A DNA stretch of 64,000 nucleotides from Uranotaenia lowii (Eukaryota > Arthropoda > Insecta > Diptera > Culicidae): NCBI RefSeq assembly GCF_029784155.1, contig NC_073693.1, positions 316,185,536-316,249,535 of the forward strand, in the 5' to 3' direction. Shown here piece by piece: positions 23,409 to 35,112 of this stretch. Under the pieces are notes generated by a model that saw only the letters and a list, made by a program, of their open reading frames with translations, was not told where the DNA came from and did no database searches. The translations under genes and the position numbers were made by a program. The first letter of the stretch is position 1; each line of letters begins with the position of its first letter.

Positions 23409-23642
23409 GTTAATAGGTGTAAACGTCAAAAAGCAGTCATTGTAAAGCTTATTATTTATATATTCGTCTTATTTTATTGAAGCCCTGCATCAAGTTGTCG
23501 AACCTAGAAACCAATGAAAGCGTTTTGATCTGTAAGGTTTGTTCATATAGTAATGACATTTTTGTCAGGATTGGTACAAGCGTTTAAAACATGTCCAAGA
23601 TGGATCGCGAGGAGGAAAAAATAATCCTGCATAAATGGAACA
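23409..23642. other. Arm sequence without genes
   Basis: This is almost identical to about 40,554-40,787 in the right arm. The short frame starting at 23,591 extends into the foldback MITE and is not conserved as protein. Confidence 0.45.
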
Positions 23643-24371
23643 GACTGACGATTTGGGGAAATTTTTTAATTTCTCAAACGCTGGGATCTTTAAAGCTTTG
23701 TTTTGCTTCAACACTCGTTCATGATTTTATGGCAAAATTTTTAAGTAACGTTTACATGAGTAAAATTGAGCTTTTAGGTTTGTATGGAAAAATTAAACAT
23801 TTTGTTCTGAAAAATCAACATAATTTTTGTTTCATCTGTGGAACCGACCCTGTTTATGATTTTCGTGCCAGTTTATAAATTCTCTGAAGGTAACTTTCGC
23901 TCAACAACTTTGGTCAGAACAGTAAATTTGTATCTAATTGAGCTAAACAGTTCTAAACTGTTATACAGAGATATGTCTGCTGGCATTGAAAAAAAAATCA
24001 ATAGGACACCATTACTGGTGCCTCGCTAAGTATTGTATGGAAAGAAGACACGCAAAACCTAATAACTTATTTGTTTAATAAGATACGAAGTTACGGTCTT
24101 CGACAAAGTTGTTCAGCGGAAAATTTCTTTCAGAAAATTTATAATTGGCATGAAAACCATAAGCTCGGTTCCACACAAGAATAAAAAATGATGGTGATTT
24201 TTCAGTACAAAATATTCAATTTTCCCATACAAACCTAAAAGTTAAAATTTACTCATGTGAACGTTACTCATTAATTATGCAAAAAATACATGGATAAATT
24301 TTGAACCAAAACGAAACTTTTCAGACCCCAGGGTTTGAGAAATTCAAAAATAACCCCAAATCGACTCAGTC
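23643..24371. mobile_element. Foldback MITE with long inverted repeats, shared
   Basis: GACTGACGATTTGGGG and CCCCAAATCGACTCAGTC are the ends of arms of roughly 300 bp that can pair with each other across a central segment near 23,890-24,060. No transposase is present. The counterpart at 37,615-40,553 is split by an LTR-like insertion. Confidence 0.75.
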
Positions 24372-24834
24372 TCAGTCTCAGACTCAGTCTGATGGCCAAA
24401 GCTTTTAAACTCCCGATATCGAAAAACTTCGGGGCAGCAATTTAACCTTCGTAAGCGGAATTTTCCAGATAGGTTTAAATTAGTTCACGCGGATTAATTT
24501 GACCGCAAACTTGATGATTTTATATTTTCTATTTGACAATTTTAAATCTGGCAGTTCAAAGAAGAACAAAGTTTCATCACTGGAACAACCATGTTTGGAC
24601 AAGTTCAAATGTAAAAATGTTTTCAGGAGATAACGATGCCGATTATCTAGTCATACGGAGGCCCCATGAGGTTCCAGCCCGATTTTGTTAACCACTACAC
24701 CTGGGATGAATCGAATAAAATAATATTAGAAATATTCCTCACTCTCCAAAACTTAAAGGACATATCCAACGCGCTTCCGCTTGAGGAAAATTCTTACCAA
24801 CCGGAATATATAGATGCTACAAGGACACCAAAGT
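24372..24834. other. Arm sequence with GAGACT microsatellite and the Helitron empty site
   Basis: TCTCAG-type hexamers at 24,365-24,395 are a short version of the right-arm tract at 37,570-37,621. The A/T junction at 24,522/24,523 is the unoccupied counterpart of the right-arm Helitron. No gene is present. Confidence 0.6.
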
Positions 24835-24889
24835 ATTTTTTTTTCTTTATTATAGAGACTTTCAGCCTCGGGCTGGTTCATCTCTTTCG
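24835..24889 (-). mobile_element. 55-bp 3' tail of a retroelement, left arm only
   Basis: On the minus strand it reads AACCAGCCCGAGGCTGAAAG, then TCTCTATAATAAAG and an A run, typical of the extreme 3' end of a LINE or SINE. GACACCAAAGT (24,824-24,834) and GAGACCAAAGT (24,890-24,900) flank it. The right arm has the site once without the insert. Confidence 0.75.
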
Positions 24890-25343
24890 GAGACCAAAGT
24901 GACCATAGACTGAATTTTTCTTTCTACACCCACAAATCAGAGTCTTCTCCAATCATGATCTTCCTTGAGGGTGAAATTATTGGTATTAGGTTTTATGCCG
25001 GACCGGCATTAACAAGCTTTTTAATAACTTTATAATAACTCTCAGTGCAACCGCAATGCATATGTCTGAAAGAAACCAATTGGTGATTTTTTTTCATGAA
25101 GTTTTTTCTCAAAACATTAATGAATATGAAAGGTTATTTTTTCAATACTATTTGATCATTTATTTTTAAGTTCTTTTACAAAGAAAATTTTAAGTGTTAA
25201 ATAGAATATTTTGAAAATACATCCTTGAATCTTTCAAGTGATAGCTAGGATTTGTTTAAAGAATCCTTTTGTAAAAAAATAGGAAACTTACTTTCATCTA
25301 TGTTGATATCTTAAAATTTGCATCAAAATCTGGTGAACTTACC

Positions 25344-25800
25344 AGAAGTTTTCCCACATGTAACTGGGCTGTTTCATTTAAAACCTGGCAAAATTCAAGC
25401 ATTCTTTTTTCAAATTTTTAAACCGTAATCCAGGCTGTATCTGACAAAACTGACAAAAATCCAGAACAATTCAACAAAAAATAATAAGAAAAACATTTGA
25501 ATCTTTATTTTTTCATCAAAAAATACAACCAGATTTTGAATCGCATTCCAGGCTTCCATAAAATCGTTTATGTTTGTTTTAATAAATCCAGCTTGTAAAA
25601 TTTTATTTTTGGGCAATTTATTTTTCAACCATCATGATGTCATTTGGGTTTTTCATTTAATTATCCAAAAAATTAAACCGGACAAAATCTATTTTTCAAC
25701 AAAGTTTGGGCAACAAGGCCGGCCCTGAACTTTTGCCAGTTTTTTTTTAATTTAATATCCTTACAAATCCGGATAAAACGGGTAATCCAGCCAGCTTGAT
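25344..25800. mobile_element. Degenerate hAT-type MITE at the inner edge of the left arm
   Basis: ACCAGAAGTTTTCCCAC, AACCTGGCAAAATTC and CCGGATAAAACGGGTAATCC correspond to the GTTGCCAG family. Homology with the right arm stops at about 25,711, inside this element. Confidence 0.65.
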
Positions 25801-26393
25801 TTAGCTTATAAGATTTGAACTTACGATAAGTTTTTTTTATAATTTCAAAAAACAAACCCAATTTTATGTTGTTCAGATTTCAACTGCTTTTTGTTGATGT
25901 GGTATTTTTTTTATAGATTAGCACTGCAGTCTATTTTCGAATTGATAATTTTTTCATTTCATCAAAGTTTCGAGACTAGGTTGGTCTCATCCTCAGTGAA
26001 AAAATATAGTCATCTTTATGTGGCTTTTGTGAAGACTGACAAGGCACTGTAGTAGATTTTTCTGTTCGAACAATAATAAGAATAATGATAAATTTTAAAA
26101 TATCTCACAAAGCTTTTCAAAGGTGATTTTGAAAGAATAAACAAACGGCTTTTTCACACTGAAGCAACATTTTGAATTCAAAAAGCAGTTAGTTGCCGTG
26201 TTGTTGAAGATTTTCGTTTGAAATTTGGTGCTTGAAAAAACTGCATTATTAATCATGTTGAACAATAACGCCAAATAGATACATGTTATTACTTTTCATA
26301 TGAAATACATTTTGGATGTTTTTTTAAAAATAAGTTTTTGAAAAGACGAAATAGCAAAATGAACTCAAATTTTACTTATTTTTTTTTTATTTA
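25801..26393. other. AT-rich spacer sequence, no gene seen
   Basis: This is the last sequence of the left contig before the gap. I saw no coding or repeat signal. Confidence 0.45.
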
Positions 26394-26893
26394 NNNNNNN
26401 NNNNNNNNNNNNNNNNNNNNNNNNNNNNNNNNNNNNNNNNNNNNNNNNNNNNNNNNNNNNNNNNNNNNNNNNNNNNNNNNNNNNNNNNNNNNNNNNNNNN
26501 NNNNNNNNNNNNNNNNNNNNNNNNNNNNNNNNNNNNNNNNNNNNNNNNNNNNNNNNNNNNNNNNNNNNNNNNNNNNNNNNNNNNNNNNNNNNNNNNNNNN
26601 NNNNNNNNNNNNNNNNNNNNNNNNNNNNNNNNNNNNNNNNNNNNNNNNNNNNNNNNNNNNNNNNNNNNNNNNNNNNNNNNNNNNNNNNNNNNNNNNNNNN
26701 NNNNNNNNNNNNNNNNNNNNNNNNNNNNNNNNNNNNNNNNNNNNNNNNNNNNNNNNNNNNNNNNNNNNNNNNNNNNNNNNNNNNNNNNNNNNNNNNNNNN
26801 NNNNNNNNNNNNNNNNNNNNNNNNNNNNNNNNNNNNNNNNNNNNNNNNNNNNNNNNNNNNNNNNNNNNNNNNNNNNNNNNNNNNNNNNNNNNN
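26394..26893. other. Assembly gap of exactly 500 N
   Basis: A round-number gap lies between two contigs, so its true length is unknown. It is in the spacer between the arms. Reading frames drawn through it are meaningless. Confidence 0.99.
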
Positions 26894-26965
26894 AATTGTT
26901 AAAAGCAAAAAGATGTTGGCTCTTTAAAACTCAAAGGTCCGAGCCGTTTCAAATAAACGAATTTA
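26894..26965 (+). mobile_element. 3' tail of a LINE cut off by the gap
   Basis: GGCTCTTTAAAACTCAAAGG then CCGAGCCGTTTCAAATAAAC closely resembles the tail at about 33,450-33,493. The body, if any, is in the gap. Confidence 0.6.
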
Positions 26966-27491
26966 AAAAAAATGCTTTATTCATAATTATAAAACAATTT
27001 AAGGTTCCTATTCAATTTTAATTCCATTTGTTTTTAATATTTTTAATTTTTTTAAATTTTTAATTAGACAAACGAGGGTTAACGTGCGTTTCACAATCAC
27101 ACGTTCCTCCTCCAGTTTTATTCTTCGACCTTGAGTGCAGGAAAAAAGTTTGCAAAAATAAGAGCTATGGGATTTGAGAAAAGTTTGTTCAGTATCATTC
27201 TGGAAACTAGGTTATGCAAACATTTGAAAAATATTGACGCAAATATTGCGGTAGCGATTTTGTCGAATAGGGTTACAAAGAACGTTTTGTTAGAAATTAT
27301 ATTTATTTGGAGAGTTCTATAATTTGAAAATTGATTTTAAAGTTTTGGATAAGGGATTAATTTATCTAACAAAAGTTTCTTTCAAATATTTACTGAAATC
27401 ATTGTGCCAAATAATAAATTTGTTGTTTTTGTTTAAACTGCAATCCAAAACATATGACGCGATACCCTATTCGTGTATTAGAAATTTTGCC
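26966..27491. other. Upstream region of TIL copy C
   Basis: AT-rich, no coding signal. ATACCCTATTCGTGTATTAG at about 27,461-27,480 resembles the ATCCTATTCGTGTAT motif upstream of the arm copies, suggesting shared ancestry of the promoter regions. Confidence 0.45.
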
Positions 27492-27498
27492 TATAAAA
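27492..27498 (+). promoter_or_regulatory. TATA box of TIL copy C
   Basis: TATAAAA lies 62 nt before the ATG at 27,554, with TCAGT initiator-like sequence at about 27,546. The spacing allows a short 5' UTR. Confidence 0.55.
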
Positions 27499-27553
27499 AT
27501 ACCTGCTTCAGCAAAATTTAATAAACAAAGTTCGCTCAGCTATATCAGTGAAA

Positions 27554-27877
27554 ATGAAGATCAGTTGTATCGTTATCCTGTGTTTGGTTTTAGTTCAATA
27601 TGCATCAGCTCGATATGCCACCAGAGGTAATATTTCAAAATTTATTTTTTTGTTGAAAAATTAATTATTTTAAATTTTTTTTGCAACGATCAAAGCTGAA
27701 TGCACCAAAAAGGAATACTTTTCGATCTGTGGACCATGCGTGGAGCCAGTTTGTGGGGAAACTAGTACGGTGAAATGTTACCACCAGTGCTTCGTGGGAT
27801 GTTTCTGTAATACGAAGCTGGGCTATGCTCGAGAATATCCTGATGGACCTTGTGTTTTGTGTAAAACTGGTGCTTAA
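27554..27877 (+). CDS. Secreted TIL-domain (ten-cysteine) protein, copy C
   Basis: This is the spacer copy of the family and the most divergent one. Exon 1 is 27,554-27,626 (73 nt); exon 2 is 27,696-27,877 (182 nt); the intron is 69 nt with GT-AG ends in phase 1, the same architecture as the arm copies. The signal peptide is MKISCIVILCLVLVQYASA and the total is 84 residues. The domain has ten cysteines (CGPC, PVCG, KCYHQC, GCFC, YPDGPC, LC). Cys5 lies one residue earlier than in the arm copies, giving three residues between Cys5 and Cys6 as in classical TIL inhibitors. AATAAA lies at 28,098-28,103, about 220 nt past the stop. Confidence 0.85.
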
Positions 27878-28097
27878 TAATCGGAGAAATTTTCAGCAGA
27901 GGCAGGAGTTTTATAAGGTTTAGTTAGTATGTTAACAATAAGACTCAACAAGATTTAAAGAAATATTAAAATGAAAAATTCTAACGATAAATTACCCAAA
28001 TCTTGGAGAAAAACTATCAAAGCAGCGGCTGTACTGCATTATATTTTATGAAGGCCAGTGATGTGTAGTGAAAAAAAGTCGCATGATCAACCGATAA

Positions 28098-28103
28098 AAT
28101 AAA
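28098..28103 (+). terminator. Polyadenylation signal of TIL copy C
   Basis: The first clear AATAAA downstream of the stop. Confidence 0.45.
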
Positions 28104-28310
28104 TAAATGGAATTATTTAATTTTTTTTTTTAACCTGAGTTTTATTCATGTACGCGGAAGGAGCTAATGAAGAAATATCTTGTCTAAATTTTTATGTATT
28201 GAACATAAATTTTCAACATTCTGATCTCAATCCTTTTTTAGAAAATTTTAACAAACACTTTCTACATGAAGGTTGCCAGAATTTTTTCAGCACGTAGCCG
28301 GGCTGGCAAA

Positions 28311-29673
28311 TCTATATATAAAAAGCAATTTCTGTATGTTTGTTTGTTTGTTTGTTTGTTTGTTTGTTTGTTTGTTTGTTTGTTTGTTTGTTTGTTTGTT
28401 TGTTTGTTTGTTTGTTTGTTTGTTTGTTTGTTTGTTTGTTTGTTTGTTTGTTTGTTTGTCCTCTATAGACTCAGCCGTCTTAAGAGCTAGAGAGCTGAAA
28501 TTTGGCATGCATACTCATTAGGACCAGGAAGGATGAAAAATGTTTTCAGATTTTTGGATGACCCCTTCTGAAGGGGGTCGTCCATACAAGACAAATATTG
28601 TTTTCACGATATTGACGTTATTTTTCGTCGGATTGTGTTGGAAATTTGCATATGAGTGTTTTGAAAGACTAACAATCGATTTCAGGTGTCAAATTTTGTG
28701 TAAGAGGACAGCCAAAGGGGTCGTCCATATTAACTGTTCGCTGTTTTTGCGATATTGACGTTATTATACATCGTATTCAGATGAAAATTGGTACACGATA
28801 GTTTTGAGTGACGTGCAATCGATTTGAGGCATCCAATTTAGTGTAAGGGGCCGGCAAAAGGGGTCGTCCATATTAAATTTTCAGTATCTTAGTGATATTG
28901 TCGTTTCTATACATCGGATTGGGATGAAAATTTGCACATAGGAGTTATTAGGGACAAATAACTGATTTCACTTATCCGAACTAAAATCAGGGGTCGGCCA
29001 AAGGGGTCGTCCATGTTAACTATTCACTGTTGATGCAATATTGTCGTTATTATACATCGGATTCAGACGAAAATTGGTAAACGAGGTTTTTGAGAGATGA
29101 GCAATGGATTTCAGGTATTCAATTCAGTGTAAGGGGCCGGCAAAGGGAGTCGTCCATATAAACCTTTCAATATTTTTGTAATATCGAAGTTATTATACAT
29201 CGGATTGGGATAAAAATTTCCATAGGTAGTTTTCAAGAACGGACGATCGATCTCAGATGTCAAATATTTTGCCAGGGGTCGAAGAAAGGGGTAGTCCATA
29301 TAAATTAATTTTTCACTGTTTTAGCAATATTGACGTTATTATACAATTTATTGTTTTGAAAATTTGCACACGGGAGTTTTGAGGGAAGGGCAATCGATTT
29401 CAGGTATAAAAGTTTTTATAAGAGCCCCCGAAAGGGGTTTAGCTTTTTGGCAATTGCGTTGTTATGCAATGATTTAGTCGAAATTTATACACGTGGTTTT
29501 TGATACCTGATTTCATATTTAGTAGCAGACGACAGACGAGGTGATCATCCAATATTTTTGCAATTATAACTTAACAATGAATCTGGAAAATGCTTGGCAA
29601 TTGACTTTCATACAAACTGTTCATGGCATATTCCAAGTTGAAAGCGAAACGGAGTTCGTATGGGATCAGCTAG
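28311..29673 (+). mobile_element. Helitron-like element in the spacer
   Basis: It starts TCTATATATAAAAAGC and ends GGGATCAGCTAG, preceded by A and followed by T, as expected of Helitrons. The interior has about six direct units of about 143 bp marked by GGGGTCGTCCATATT-type blocks (28,574, 28,719, 28,859, 29,003, 29,145, 29,288). No Rep/helicase is encoded. It is the same family as 36,165-37,440 but at an unrelated site, so an independent insertion. Confidence 0.82.
28338..28459. repeat. (TTTG)n microsatellite, about 30 units
   Basis: It lies near the 5' end of the Helitron. The sister element at 37,383-37,411 has about seven units. The poly-VCLF-like frames across it are artefacts. Confidence 0.97.
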
Positions 29674-30014
29674 TTTTATATAAAAACCTGGCAAAATTCG
29701 GGCACTTGAATTCAAAAGTGACTACCAATATACAGGTAGTATCCGGGTAATTTTTTTCAAAGCCCTGAAATTACTAAACAAAAATCAAGAAAGAATTTTT
29801 TTTTATCAAAACCCATCGACAGATTTTGAATCGTATTTTAGGCATCCAAAAAAACCTTATATGATTTTTATAAAACTTGCTCAAAAAATTTCATTTCTAA
29901 GGCGTTCGTTGCTCTGTTTTTGTTTGAATTGCAAAATAAAGTGAATTAATCCGGGCATTTTTCGATAAAATCTGGGCAACCGGGCTGGATCTGGCTGTTC
30001 CCAAATTTTGTATA

Positions 30015-30913
30015 CAGTGAGCGAAATAAGAATAGCACCACTAGGTATGTGTTTTGCTTGTTAAAATATGAATGATTGGAAATCACGAAAATTTTCTTCT
30101 ACAGCAAAATCTGAATTGCTAAATGGATAAATCAAGCATAAGTTTACATTTTTCGGACGTAGCAATTGGCGTTGAGGACTAAAAATGCGAAATAAGAATA
30201 GCACAACTTGAGTTTTTCAACAAAAACAAGATTATTTTTAAAAATTTACTGTGTAAAAGTGAATGATAGTGCTTCTACGAATTTTTTTTTTCTTTTTTTT
30301 AAGAGACTTTCAGCACGAATTATTTGAAAAGATAACAGCATTTTAAGGAGTTTTCTAGAATTCCAAAGATTTCAAAGGATTTAAAGGGGGGTTTTGAGAG
30401 ATGCTCCTCTAGCGTTAAGAAATTTGATATGTGAGCTGTAATTCTTTATCAAACTACTTACTTTCTTCATTAAAATGACGTGAAATGATAAAACAAACAT
30501 TAGGGATTTATTTTGAACCAGAAAAAAATAGGTTGGAAATAAAAAACTTATATTTTTTTCAGTAAACCACACCTATTCCAGTTTCAAATCGTAGATGGCA
30601 GCACTGTCAAGTAGTTTAATCCAAATTTAGTCTCAATATTGATTTTCCAGGTTTTTTAAGACCCATAATCATCATTTTGTTGACATTAAATTTATGTTGA
30701 AAAACTCAAGTGGTGCTATTCTTATTTCGCACCCCTTTTTTCACATTTTTGGTCCTCAACGCCAATTGCTACGTCCGAAAAAAAGTAAACTTATGCTTGA
30801 TTCATCCGTTAAGCAATTCAAAACAAACTATAGAAGAAAATTTTCGTGATTTCCAATCATTCATATTTTTACAAACAAAACACATAGTGGTGCTATTCTT
30901 ATTCCGCTTACTG
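30015..30913. mobile_element. MITE with TIRs of roughly 200 bp
   Basis: Ends CAGTGAGCGAAATAAGAATA and, inverted, CAGTAAGCGGAATAAGAATA continue as arms of about 200 bp. The GCGAAATAAGAATAGCACAA motif recurs at the inner end of each arm. TA precedes the left end, consistent with a Tc1/mariner-like source. No transposase is present. Confidence 0.85.
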
Positions 30914-30953
30914 GAGGCAAACCCGGATGAAACCGCACAATCTTGCAACCTTA

Positions 30954-33149
30954 ATCTTTACGGTTTACTAACATGTGACAAAATTGGCAAAATTGGAATG
31001 TAGTCCTAGATACCCTAGAATTTCATTTCACGACACTTTATTGGAACTATGAATTGAAAATTTTGAGTAGCTTTTCCACAAAATTGTTGTTTTGAAAGTC
31101 ATATTTAACACTAAAAAATCCTATCTCGTTTATCGAATGGGTTTTCTTCAAGAAGTGTAAATAAATGAGTTCAGTATTTTCAACCAACCATTTTTACTTA
31201 AAAACTCATAAATCAAAAAAAAAATTTTTTTAACACATCAACAAGCTAGGGGCTTTTACTTCAAAAAAAATCTGAAACCTCATATCCTATACTTAATAAC
31301 TAATCACTGTTATTATAAAAAAAATCCTTTATGTTATCACAAATTTTATGCTCAATTGAAATATTTTCAAAAAAGCATATATGGCCCCAATTTTATTTTG
31401 TGATTCTTGTTCTTCTAAATGCTCAACTTAACATTCAAAATGGTCTTGATAAGCTAAACAAATAAAAAAAATTCATTTTTTCGAGGTGCATGGAATTCTT
31501 GAGATCATTTAGATTATTTTGGGTGACCTGTATCCAAATATTTGTTTATTTTTGTTTTCTTTAAGCTTTCGTCTTTTTGTAATCACTTTTTAAAATAAGT
31601 TAAAATGATAAAAGAAATTTGAATTTGAAAAAACTGTAAAATGTTACATACATTTTAAATAAAAAAGGTTTATTTATTCGAAAATGATCTAATGTCCCAA
31701 AGTCCGCAAGTAATTTTGACTTCAATAATAAATGTATTCTTCTTGTTTACTTTTTCACATTCTGTTAAACATGAATTGAAAAAAAAAATTTGAAAAAAAA
31801 CTTTAACTTTATTGAGATTCAGAAATTAATTAAAGCAAGAGTCATATCGTTTTGCCTCTTCAACAAATTTGTCAAATGAAATAAAACCTTTTTTTTATTT
31901 TTTTGTGTTATTCCAGAAAAACTTGTAATAATAAACGTAGAATTTTTTTTTTTGAATCACTGTATTTTTGATATTAGAAAATCTAAGCTGAACATTATTT
32001 TGCAATTCAAATATTTATGAACAAATTCATAAGAGGATTTTTATTCATGAAGGATTTAGTTTCATCATTTTTCAAATTATAAAATCCATATCAATAAAAT
32101 AAGAGGCGAAAGATAAAATCCGACAAAAGTTTCGAAATTGAGATAAAAAAAAAATAATCTAGCTCAGTTATTATAAATTAATCACCAAAAATGCTGTTCG
32201 CGGAGTTATCAATTGAATTTCATAATTAAGTTTTGAATAGTATTTTTTTTTATTCTTATTTGCTTAGAAACTTATGATTTTCATTTCCATATTTGATATT
32301 AATATTTAAATGAATTCACTTTTTTTCATGGTCCTTCTTTTTGGATTTTTGCATTATTTTAATCAAGAATGATTTTGTTTCTCAAATCTTAAGTATTGTG
32401 TTCAGAAAACATAATTTTCTAGATAAATCTAATTTAAAAAAAAAAACAAACTACGATTTACTTATTGTAAACCTTCATTTTGAATCAATCAGGATTTTTT
32501 ATATAAACCATTGATAAATTCGAAAAGTGACTTGAAGCAAAAATTTTAATGAACTTGTTTAATTGCAACATAAATATTTGTGAAGATAATCCAAATTTAT
32601 GTAATGACTAATGTAATTGTAGGTTAAGTGCTTTTTCCATTAAAAAACAACAACAGTTACTGGAAGAAAAAAAAAGGAGCAACTTGAAGATTTAATTTTA
32701 TTGGGCAGTTTTCACTAAATAAGTACTTCTTTGTGCTTTTAATATAACCAACAAAACGTGGAATTCTTTATCTTCATTTCTATCAGCCCTATTGATTAAT
32801 CAGTGTTATTTTAGTGATCAATTGAACAAAAAAATATATAAGGTTTTTATTGTAAACTTCAAAAGTGAGCTTTGTTAGCCTCGTTATTCTTAACAAGGAG
32901 AAAATGTATGAAAAAAAAAACATTATTTATCTATGACTTTGATTACTTGAATTAAAATTAATTATTTTCTTCTATTCATCCAAATACAAATCAAACATCA
33001 AAAAGGTATGTCATTTGAATAAATTCACTTAAATCATAAATTGATTAATTTTTTTTCCTTAATCGAGAAATCATTGATTTGATTTTTTCTAATTCAGGTT
33101 TTTACCACGGATTTTTTCAAATAACCTTTCCAATTAAAATGATAAAAAA
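30954..33149. other. AT-rich spacer, no gene seen
   Basis: Long A and T runs with no supported frame, repeat or RNA gene. Confidence 0.5.
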
Positions 33150-33510
33150 ATGTCAGTCAAAGTGATTGAAAATTTACAATTTACAACATTTAATCATTGT
33201 GAGGAGAACCTTTTCGCCAGAGCAAACTTTATAGATTCCCTTCGGGCCCGAGGAAAGCCACCCAACGTTCCAGTGAGGGATGTGTTAGCTGTGATGGACT
33301 TGGACTATATGTTTGAAATATACTTTTTTCTAAAAACTTTTCACCTTCGTCTATAATTCTTTTTATTTTCATATTTCTCTATCTATCTTCTTTTTTCTTC
33401 TAAAAAAGTGAACTAGATTTAAGCAAACAATTGTAATCAAACAAAACGAGTTTGGCTCCATAAAGCCTAAAGGTATGAGCCGTTTCAAATAAAGAATGAA
33501 CAAAAAAAAA
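33150..33510 (+). mobile_element. 5'-truncated LINE tail, possibly LOA or I clade
   Basis: The frame at 33,150-33,356 ends with VPVRDVLAVMDLDYMFEIYF and a stop, resembling the C-terminus of RNase H-bearing LINE ORF2 proteins. A 3' UTR follows with GGCTCCATAAAGCC, TGAGCCGTTTCAAATAAAG and an A-rich tail at about 33,500. The 5' boundary is uncertain. Confidence 0.55.
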
Positions 33511-33929
33511 ACATTTGATCATTTTGCTAATCAGTTCTTAATTTTGGTTAGTTACTTATATTATTTTTTTTTTTCAGAACTCAAACTCAACGTTTTTTTA
33601 ATCTTTTGTAATGTTTTATGTTTTCTTTTTCTATGCAGTGATTGTTATGTCTGAAGCTTTAAATTCTGGTTTGGTTAGAAATTTCCATTCGTTTCTTCTG
33701 GTGCTCCAGATATACTGATTTTAAATTTGTAAACCAGACTGCTTTAAATTTATTTTTATTAAATTTCTTGTTCAGAATAAGAAACATCCTTCAGAATAGT
33801 TTATTGCTGTTGTAGGAAAATAGTTTTATAAATCCTTTTTTTTATTTTGTGTGAATTTTTGATATTGTGAATATTTTAATATAAATTTGTTAACCGCAAC
33901 CTAAACCACCCCACCCAATGGACAGGTGT
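33511..33929. other. AT-rich spacer, no gene seen
   Basis: No coding or repeat signal. Confidence 0.45.
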
Positions 33930-34032
33930 TTTGCACAGCCTTAATTATTGAAAAACTTATCCGGTACAACAGTGTTCGATTTTTATTCTTGACCTAAAAC
34001 TAACTTGCCAACTGAGCTATATCTCAAGCCCT
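33930..34032 (-). mobile_element. Decayed tRNA-derived SINE
   Basis: On the minus strand GATATAGCTCAGTTGGCAAG and ATCGAACACTGTTGTACCGG match the SINE at 49,501-49,687, but the central part including the B box is deleted or unrecognisable. Confidence 0.65.
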
Positions 34033-35112
34033 TTGAAACACAAAAAGACTGTTGTTTTTGAAAATTCGGAAACAAATTTCTCCGAAATCTATTCCGTGGT
34101 TTAGAAATCAGATAAAGTTTTCACTTTTTTTTTTCGCTTACTGATGGTTATTCATTTCTGAATGTTAAATTTCTAAAAAAAATAAAATCTATAAAATCAT
34201 AATCGATATTGTATTTTGGTTTCTGTATTTCGGGTTGTGTATCCAGATTAATATTTTTGATTGTCGGTTCAAATCATCATTATAAATTGAAATGAAATGC
34301 TATGTTTTAAATCGTTTTTTTTAATTTATTTTTAATTTTCTTCAAAATTGGAATCATGATTTTCAAAACTTATAGGTACGCATTTTTCACATTTCGATTT
34401 TCGGAATAGTCCAAATATGAAAAAAAACAGAAAAATGAGCTTTTGTTTCATATCCAGATTCGAAGTTCATCAACTTAATTCTTATGCAAAATCCGAACAT
34501 TACAAAGCTTCATAATGTCGATTTATCATTAATTTTTTTAATTTTTACTTAGATTTGCAAGTCAGATAAGAAATACTCAGTTGAAATAAAGAAAAAAATT
34601 TGAAAATCGAAACCTCCGAATTAAAATAATGGATTCTTGATTGAGGACTCTGAAACTGATTTCAATTTCAATTTCATACACTGAAAATGTACATAGACTT
34701 TCATAAAAAGTTTTGAAAATTCAAAACAGATTGAAAATTTAAAATTTTAATTCAAGTTCAAAATGCAATTTCAGAATAATATAATTTTCAAAATTCAGAT
34801 CAGATTCAGCTCGTGAATAAGTTCCACAATCAAAATAAAATTATAAAAATGACTATTTCGGTAAGGAATTCAAATCGCAAGTAATCGCTGGCTAATAATT
34901 GTGATTGTTAGTTCGATTTTGATATCTTACAAAAGTCAGTTCGTTTGCACAATCCAGCTGAAAATGACAAAAAATAAGCGGAAGTTGAGATAATTTTGCG
35001 AGTTTTGTATTTTGAAAAACCATGTGTGATGATTCATCCACATGAATTGATTTTTAATTAAAATTAATAACTAACATGCATCTACTACTAAAGAAATTTC
35101 AGAGAATTCTGT
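34033..35112. other. AT-rich spacer, no gene seen
   Basis: No supported frame. It ends where right-arm homology begins. Confidence 0.45.

Larger units (their letters stand above)
3717..25711 (+). repeat. Left arm of a large inverted duplication
   Basis: Read as reverse complement, this block matches 35,113-56,120 with the order of shared features preserved. The outer edge is at the 5' end of a Helitron-like repeat and the inner edge lies inside a degenerate hAT-type MITE. Examples of matched points are 5,143 with 53,617, 7,679-8,144 with 50,965-51,406, 18,466-18,664 with 41,019-41,217, 23,643-24,371 with 37,615-40,553, and 25,600 with about 35,220. Local identity ranges from apparently perfect (the 199-bp MITE) to roughly 90 percent by eye. 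Length differences are largely explained by arm-specific transposon insertions. Confidence 0.92.
28268..30953. mobile_element. hAT-type MITE split by two later insertions
   Basis: AAGGTTGCCAGAATTTTTTC at the left end and TCTTGCAACCTTA at the right end are the termini of the same family as 7,679-8,144. Removing the Helitron (28,311-29,673) and the TA-type MITE (30,015-30,913) leaves about 424 bp, matching the 442-466 bp of intact copies. A flanking 8-bp duplication is no longer clear. Confidence 0.85.

Noticed and set aside
23591..23878. 95-codon frame at the foldback MITE
   Set aside because: It runs into the inverted-repeat arm of the MITE and is not preserved as protein in the right arm.
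26338..27021. Reading frame across the run of N
   Set aside because: It is created by undefined bases and cannot be supported.
28266..28521. Poly-VCLF and NKQT-type reading frames
   Set aside because: They are translations of a TTTG microsatellite.
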